A stretch of 64,000 nucleotides of DNA. Origin: Homalodisca vitripennis. Taxonomy: Eukaryota; Arthropoda; Insecta; Hemiptera; Cicadellidae. The notes below the pieces were generated by a model. The model was not told where the DNA came from. It saw nothing but the letters and a program-made list of their open reading frames with translations, and did not search any database. Shown here in pieces: positions 11,040 to 64,000 of this stretch. The translations under genes and the position numbers were made by a program. Location of the stretch: assembly GCF_021130785.1 (NCBI RefSeq), contig NC_060210.1, positions 187,992,501 through 188,056,500 on the forward strand, given 5' to 3'. Position 1 is the first letter of the stretch, and each line of letters begins with the position of its first letter.

Positions 11040-13765
11040 TGTGTATGAAAATAAATATGACTCGAAACAACGTAACTAATATAGAAAATGTGATTTAGCT
11101 TGACTGAATTTTATAAAGAAAGTAAAAATATAAGCTGACGTAGGTACAGATTTTATAACCACAAAAGATATCAAAAAGAGCCTCCTATACTAAAAGCCAG
11201 CTTTACTCTCATCTCTGAGTTTCTTGAGATGCTCTTGAAAGCAGAGTCGTGATGTTACAATTGATCACGAAGGTTTAGTACATACATAGTAAGTATAGCA
11301 TCTATACATACAACAAAACTGTCAACCTAATTTAATATATTGTTCTATGGAACAAGAGAAGCTAAAAATTAAATGCAACCAATAGTCTATATCTAATTGT
11401 TATTGTCTGCTACATTCATGTACTGATATGTTTTTGTTTAAAATCACGAGAAAATTTAAATTATACTATTATTTCATGTTTCTATATTGCGGACGGATGA
11501 AGGTTTTAAATCTTAATACCGTAAAAACTATAAAAATTATGCCACTTATTAAAGAATAATAAAAGTTACTATATCTAATTGGAAACGTTGTGACACCTAC
11601 AAATATTAATCGGCCAAGAAAAAATTTATATATTAGCGTTTTCCTTCTGTAATGCACGGCACATTTTTCATTGTTTACATGTTTAACCAACATCTTTAAC
11701 CATGCATTACAACTGTTAAAAGCTTATTATAACTACATTATGTCTTGACCAATTTTGATCATGTAAGAGTCAAATGCTTTAGTTACATTTAGCAACTTTT
11801 TTAGTATTTAAAAATAACTAGTTATTATTGAACGCTTAATAAGATAAGAACATATTTGAGCAATGTTTTATTTATGCGAAAAACCTAATCTGAGAAAATC
11901 TAAATAAGAAAAAAATATTGTAATTCGATTATTCACTTGGTTGTATGATGTTCAGTGGATTCTAAGACAAAATGAGAAGCTTAGACTGGTCGGATACAAG
12001 GAAAATTGATAATGCGAGTACATTGTGACTAAATAAAAAACTAAGTTATCAAATAGACTTGAGAAATAGTCAGTTGATTCCAGGAAGTGAGGAGCATTTA
12101 AAAAATTACTGTCAGTAATTATTATTGCAAAGCAAATAAACAATAGAATGTTAGAAAATATATTACAGAAATAACTAAAAGTTTAATAGTTATTCGGAAT
12201 AATTTTAATGTAATTACCAATTAAGTAATGTAGTAGACCAAATTAATATGGAATTCGAAAATGTATTTTATAAATGGTTCAAATCTGAACAGACACACAA
12301 ACTTGGAGAAGTTCAATTGTAAAAAGGTATTATAATTGTGTAGCAAATAAATGTCAACTAGCAAAACTTAGTTGAGAAATATTTTACTTTTTATTCTAAT
12401 TTGAACGCACTAAAAATATAGTTCAAAGACAAAAATATTATTAGCATTCCGCAAAAAATAAATAATACAGTTATTAAATAGATATATACATTGTTCAGTT
12501 AGTTTTAATTTGAGTTAGTGCTTTAGATCTTTATAAGTACTTACATAACAGGTGGATACTTAAATTGTTTGAATGTAAGAACTCGGCCAAACATTTCTGC
12601 ATAGTTTCACAAAACACTACATCCATAAATTAAAACCACCCCCTATTATAAAACAACTTTATTGTATTCTGCTTTAAATTTCAAATACTTATTTGGAAAA
12701 TGTACAGCTATATAAATATGTCATATTTTTTTAATTTTGAATTCAATAATCTATACAAATGTGTAAAAAATCAAGAATCTTTTTCCTTTTAGAAAATATG
12801 TAACAGTTCTGATTTTTTTTAGAAATTAAGTGAAATATACTGTATATAACCGGCATACAGTGTGATTAAATGTGTCCACAGCAATCTTGAACTCGTATTT
12901 ACTGTTTAATTAGCCTGTGACAAAATGTCGCTAAGTAGAAAGTATTAGGAAACATTCCATTACCTGAAATTCTTAACCAAATTCTCAAGTAACCACAAGG
13001 AATAAACATAACCTCAAAATAACTGCTCCCGAGACTATCTGTAAATAATATTAAGCTCCTTTTAAAACAAAAGAAAACAGCTGGTTGTAGTAAAGTATAG
13101 CCATATATGTATAACAATATTTTATTAATTGAAACCGCTGACAATTTATAACATTGCTGGGTTAAATGTACAGTTGTATAATTAATCAACTAGTTAACTT
13201 AGATGATATATATATAATTCTAGTTTGCAAGGTAAAGTAAATGTTGTGTTCTAAGTGTCTCTTTAGCAAACCACAAAATAAATACACTAATTTTTCTATT
13301 ACAATTATGGTTTATACGGTGTTATATGCTATGGAAATCTTGTCCGGCTAATTAAGTCTCCAGTAATACCAAAGAACCTTTATTGTGTATTTGGCTTATG
13401 AAACTTGATTTATATGAATAACTAAGTGTACTTTTTCATCCCTATTTTTAAAATATTGTTTTAGTTCTTAACATTTAAAAATGTTAAACCAAAAGTATTT
13501 ATCTTATCATTGATCAGAAGATTATCTTTTCTTGCCCTATTATTTTTATTTGGGACTGTCCATTTTTATATACAATTATCATTGCAGCCAACTCATTATC
13601 TAGTTACAAAAATACATATTATACATGAATAATCCCCGCATTCCAGGCAGTTGTCTGTGGATTTAGTATAATAAACAGTATGAAGAGACGCATTTTCCAT
13701 ACACTTTTACACAGATAAAACGTTTTCTGCAAGGAGAAAGAGTATGATATGAAGCCCAATATTAG
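11040..13765. other. AT-rich non-coding DNA
   Basis: About 2.7 kb without a convincing exon, repeat array or transposon. Short minus-strand open frames are AT-rich and show no domain. Confidence 0.5.
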
Positions 13766-13776
13766 GATTGATGGAT

Positions 13777-14023
13777 TTTTTCTTTTTTTTTTTAAAAAAA
13801 AAGGAGAGACCTATCCCCTTTTAAGCCTTATTCTCTCCGTCCTCATGGGCAACTAGCCTGTGCGAGGATCTTATCAAACAGAATAAGGGGGAAAGTCGAT
13901 ACAGTACAATGTCGATGGTACTGATAAAAAGTGCAACGGTCACAGACAGGATTTGAACCTGCGCTATCTCTAACTCAGACCCAAAGTCCAACGACTTAGA
14001 CCGCTCGGCCATCGGCAGTCCCA
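13777..14023 (-). mobile_element. tRNA-derived SINE, full-length
   Basis: On the minus strand the head reads as a leucine/serine-type tRNA: the A box TGGCCGAGCGG is the complement of 14001-14011, and the B box GGTTCAAATCC is the complement of 13949-13959. A tRNA-unrelated body follows, then a T/A-rich tail at 13777-13803. It is flanked by GATTGATGGAT (13766-13776) and GACTGATGGAT (14024-14034), an 11-bp target duplication with one mismatch. The spurious protein frame inside is not a gene. Transcription would be by RNA polymerase III and mobilisation by a non-LTR element's machinery (family knowledge). Confidence 0.9.
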
Positions 14024-14034
14024 GACTGATGGAT

Positions 14035-14890
14035 CTCTAGTCCAGTATTTTACAAGATGACATCACCGGAGTGTGGAGAGTAACACTGTACACAACCAAT
14101 ACATCGAGGTAAGTCGTGGTTGTGTTGATATAAGTATGGTGGTAGTAGTCCTTCGTGTAGTTCAAAACGACCCAGAAACCAGTAGTACTGTAGACGTCAC
14201 CTGAGAGATTCTTAATTTTTTAATCCCGTTTAAAATACCCAACTTGGATTACACGGGATTGATCTGTCACGTGGTCGGTTAGGTATTCCTAGCTTACTCC
14301 CAAGAACTTTTCCGTTCGAGGGGATTAATGAAAAAAGTGTAATCAACAGGTGTGAGGTCCAAACAGGAGTTGAGGGAATAAAGAAGATATGGATAAGTAC
14401 ACAAAGACTTCTTTTTAAAGCGAGCATTCTGAATCAATTAATACAACTTTAACATAACATTTATTGGAGTCATTGGGTGACGCAGTAGATTATTTTCATT
14501 AAAGTATTCAGTTTATTGTGTGTGCTTTAGTGTTTTTAAATGATAAATCACAGAAACACAAGAGTTTTTAATAACAGAATGCAGGATTTAGCTCAAAATA
14601 TAGTGTTTTATTGAGAAATAACCGTTGTTGTGAAGCTGTCCTGCTTAACACTCTCATGTGAGTGTAATTGTCAACGTAATTACTCTTGTTTAACAATTTA
14701 ACATGAACTTCTGGGGCTGAAAGTGTTACAGTGTAAAACAATATCTGACCGTCTAAAGTGTACAATATTAACAATCTCACAATCTCAGCCCTATGTGTTT
14801 ATGGCAGGTCTGGAAAATTAAACTTGGTTCAAATCAACATGAAACGCTGGGGATATAGGTGTTCTGCTTTGTATCCTTGGTGAAAGTACA
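14035..14890. other. Non-coding DNA, nothing recognised
   Basis: Two short minus-strand open frames (about 14230-14427 and 14568-14780) have no recognisable domain and no splice-site support. Confidence 0.4.
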
Positions 14891-14894
14891 TAGG

Positions 14895-14983
14895 TTTTAA
14901 TGGAAAAGACATTTTTGATATACTTTTAATTTGATATACAAATTTAATGTGGAAGTATATCAAAAATGTCTTTTCCATTAAAA
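14895..14983. repeat. Perfect 31-bp inverted repeat (hairpin)
   Basis: The arm at 14895-14925 (TTTTAATGGAAAAGAC onward) is the exact reverse complement of 14953-14983, with a 27-nt loop. ATAGG-type words lie on both outer sides. It could be a minimal foldback element or a recent inverted duplication. Confidence 0.9.
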
Positions 14984-14989
14984 GATATA

Positions 14990-16098
14990 GGTGTTATTGA
15001 TATTTGATCCTTAAATTTTTCTAGTTTTTTGATATTGTCGTCTCACAAGACTAAAAACGCAATAAAGTTTCTTTGAAACTGATTAAAGTTAGTTGGTAAA
15101 GTTTTTCATAGCAGTTGACACTAAAAGTTTTATTAAAGTTGTCAGTACCGGTATTCATTATTGTTATTTTTCTTAGTTGTTAGAAATTATCTTATAACTT
15201 ATTTTACCACAGTTTGTTGTGTACTTAGTCGATTTATAAGAAATAACTCTTATTTAAACATTTATATATAAATATTCTTTTATGTAAAATTTATAGTTTG
15301 AAAACGGTGAAACATTGAGCTACATATTTGTTTATTTATGAGTAACTTCGGCAAAAGCAATATTTTCAACTAGTTTTTTGAAAAAGTTAAAAATAACTGC
15401 TGCTTCAGAATTTATAGCTTCCACTATTTTCTCCTTTAATTTATGTATTTTTACTATTGCGTTTTATTTACAGTTTTTCTCTGAGGTAATCAATTAAAGG
15501 AAAAATCCATGGAAGCTTAAAGAGTTATTCTCTATAAAACATGTAAGTGTAATTTAGTTAAAGCTATTCCTGAATAAGTCTAAAATGTAAAGTTTTTATT
15601 TGGTTTCCCTTAGATAGACAAGTTCAGTTATATTTTTTTCTGTGGTAAACATATGTTTTGTTTTTTCATAAAAAATAATTATGTGGTATTATAAAATATT
15701 TTCTTGGTTTAAAGTTTCAATATGTAAATCATTGAGTAAATAACACATTTATTTCATTTGAAACACACCCTAATGTTTTCGTATGACTTCTACTTTATAA
15801 ATACGATTAGTACCTCTCAGCAAGCGGTACAATAAAACAGGGATATCAGTGTTTGAATCTAGTTAGCGCTGAAGTTTTTCATGAAATATGTATATAGAAA
15901 GCGCAATGAACTAATTTTATAATCTCTATGAACGGTGCAGAGACAAATATCGATATGCCGTCCATAATAGTCAGTATAGTTGCAATAGTAATATGTTATC
16001 TATGATTAGTTATATATTTAAAGTCTATGTGGCCTGAGTAGAGACCAATGTCGCAAAGCTCAAACACATTTGACTGTAGCTTTAAATTAGCCTAAAAT

Positions 16099-16100
<2 letters not shown>
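14990..16100. other. AT-rich non-coding DNA
   Basis: No gene or repeat boundary supported. Confidence 0.5.

Positions 16101-16104
<4 letters not shown>

Positions 16105-16132
<28 letters not shown>
16105..16132. repeat. (TA)n microsatellite
   Basis: A short TA run of about 28 bp followed by further AT-rich near-repeats to about 16170. Confidence 0.85.
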
Positions 16133-16137
<5 letters not shown>

Positions 16138-16650
16138 AGATTTTATATATAACATATATTATATATTAGTATATTACTGTACAAATAACATGTTTTTTTT
16201 TAATTGGCACTATATTTCGGTGAAAACCGTCTTCAGGTACATAAATTGTATAAAATATAAAATTAAAAAAGAAGAAAGTACAAACAAAAGTAAATAAACA
16301 GTGAATAAATAATAATAATAATAAATACAGATGGCATGAACTAAATAATTGTTCCATATGTTGATTTCAAATTTAGACGTTTTTGGCTAAGTTATCTGAT
16401 GTTGAGTCCATGTGGAATTTTGCTCTTTAAAACAAATTGGTGTGCTTGTTCTAATGCTCTGAGATAAATTGGGTTTGAATTTGTATGCACTTACCGAATA
16501 GGTTTGACTGAATATGTATTTTTAAAAGTTTAATTGTGATTTAGACCATGAGTGACGACAGTTTTCTTTAAATCTTGGTGTTTATAATCAAATCGGTGTC
16601 CTGTCATTCTTGTTCTTAAGTATATATTATATACATATTATATAGTATAA
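16133..16650. other. Non-coding DNA, possible repeat remnant
   Basis: Contains an A/T-tract-flanked segment near 16200-16240 (GGCACTATATTTCGGTGAAA, then CGTCTTCAGGTAC). It is vaguely like the CTGAAGA-type end of the Penelope arms near 34860, but too short to assign. Confidence 0.25.
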
Positions 16651-16652
16651 CA

Positions 16653-16690
<38 letters not shown>
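16653..16690. repeat. (TA)n microsatellite
   Basis: About 38 bp of TA repeat. Confidence 0.9.
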
Positions 16691-16694
<4 letters not shown>

Positions 16695-17296
16695 AGTAAT
16701 ATATCTAAAGTCTCTAAGTACTGTATATCGACAAATTATTTAAGGGTCAACTAAAATTGTCTGTTGCTATACAAATGGACGTTGAGTTTTTCAGTAAAGC
16801 ATGATAAACGTTTATTCCAAATTACAAAACGAACTTATTTGTTTATGGGCAAGTTGGTGCTAATATAAAATTAAATTGTGTTCCGCAATAAAGTGTTTTA
16901 CTTACAGTCGCTATTTTGGTACTAAAAGTTAGGAACTCTGTTTTGATAAAGTTTAATTTGGAATAATTTATTAGACTATCTTCTGCTAGGCTGACATGAT
17001 TTATTTGATAGCAGGTAAACACTATCTAATAAAATGGATATAAACGTAAACTACTGAAGAGTTAACCAATAAATTTTCTGAGAGACGTCAAAATAAAAAA
17101 CAAATGTACGGAAACCGATCATCATTATCATAAATAAAAACAAGTATCAGTGAAAATATTTCTAGATTCAATAACATATGATAATTAATTTATCACGTGT
17201 TTATATTTACTTAATACGGTTGAAGTTTTTAACATTACTTTGTTTTGATTTATATTTATTTCCTACTACATCTTTCAGTACATACTATTTCTTGCT

Positions 17297-63528
<46,232 letters not shown>

Positions 63529-63606
63529 GTAAGTAAAGACACAGTTTACACATGTAATTATTAGTATAACGTATATTCTTTCAATATTGGCATAATTAAT
63601 ACGTAG

Positions 63607-63644
63607 TTTACTAGTAATGGATAATTTTATCCATTACTAGTAAA
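63607..63644. repeat. Perfect 18-bp palindrome
   Basis: TTTACTAGTAATGGATAA, two bases, then its exact reverse complement. It starts 79 bp downstream of the exon 5 donor. It could extrude as a cruciform or fold in the pre-mRNA; it could also be the closed end of a foldback element. Confidence 0.9.
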
Positions 63645-64000
63645 TTATTATGATAATTTTATTTCTTTGACAAAATTCCCAGGACATTATATTTCGTGTT
63701 GAGTCGTATATACTACTCCCTTTAAGTTCTTTTTCTGTACGAGATTGATCTGTCTGCAGTAAAAGGTTTATGTGATGGAGCATTTCATTAGTGATACTAA
63801 TGTATGATATCCATGTGGCCTCGGTAGATGTCTTAATAATGTTAGCCAGTGTATAGCTTGCTTATTGTTCACTACTTGATGTACGAGGAAGGTGGAAAAT
63901 ATACCTTTTAAATTTAAAAATATATAATATATTGAATGTCGAGTACGAATATTTATAGGAAAATATTCTTTCACAAATAAAGTTTTTTTAAATAATTAAA

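Noticed and set aside
13821..14012. 63-residue minus-strand open frame
   Set aside because: It lies wholly inside the tRNA-derived SINE, including the tRNA-like boxes.
13940..14022. A functional tRNA gene
   Set aside because: The tRNA-like sequence has mismatched stems, continues into a SINE body and tail, and is flanked by a target duplication.
16166..16357. Hydrophobic 63-residue minus-strand frame
   Set aside because: Phe/Leu-rich because of AT-rich DNA; no splice sites or homologous neighbours support it.

Overview
The window looks like an intron-rich, repeat-laden animal genome, almost certainly an arthropod and most likely an insect. Reasons: AT-rich DNA, GT-AG introns up to 29 kb, a tRNA-derived SINE, a mariner transposase fragment, Helitron ends, a Penelope-like element, several endonuclease/reverse-transcriptase non-LTR elements and a decayed Gypsy-like pol. 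A hemipteran is possible but is only an impression. There are no bacterial-type operons, CRISPR arrays or rRNA genes.

The main gene is split over about 46 kb on the + strand. Five short exons (17279-17660, 18906-19103, 48521-48749, 58533-58690, 63350-63528) have canonical splice sites and a fully consistent phase chain (1, 1, 2, 1, 0). They encode at least 376 residues of a secreted protein: a signal peptide, a cysteine-rich EGF-like segment, then a region I do not recognise. The gene runs off the right edge. Another signal-peptide exon (10849-11010) lies upstream and may belong to it or to a relative.

Most of the rest is transposon sequence. Left of the gene: a broken Helitron replicase-helicase (about 3640-7416) between imperfect direct repeats, a 39-bp minisatellite and a SINE. 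Intron 1 holds a 712-bp MITE with a perfect 8-bp target duplication. The 29-kb intron 2 holds a 2.8-kb minisatellite of 58-bp units, a complete non-autonomous Helitron, a Gypsy-like relic, a mariner fragment, a tandem duplication carrying Helitron 3' ends, a truncated non-LTR element and a three-level nest. In that nest a Penelope-like element with inverted arms is interrupted by two head-to-head non-LTR elements (A and B), and B is interrupted by a nearly intact two-ORF element (C). Intron 3 holds a 31-bp minisatellite split by non-LTR element D, and four near-identical 115-bp repeats. Intron 4 holds a small retrotransposon fragment and a CT/GT microsatellite.

The most notable observations are the phase-consistent hidden gene, the 31-bp minisatellite that seems to be an expanded internal segment of a dispersed repeat family, and the blunt insertion of the A/B pair into the Penelope arm. 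All identifications are from reading the sequence; no searches were run.
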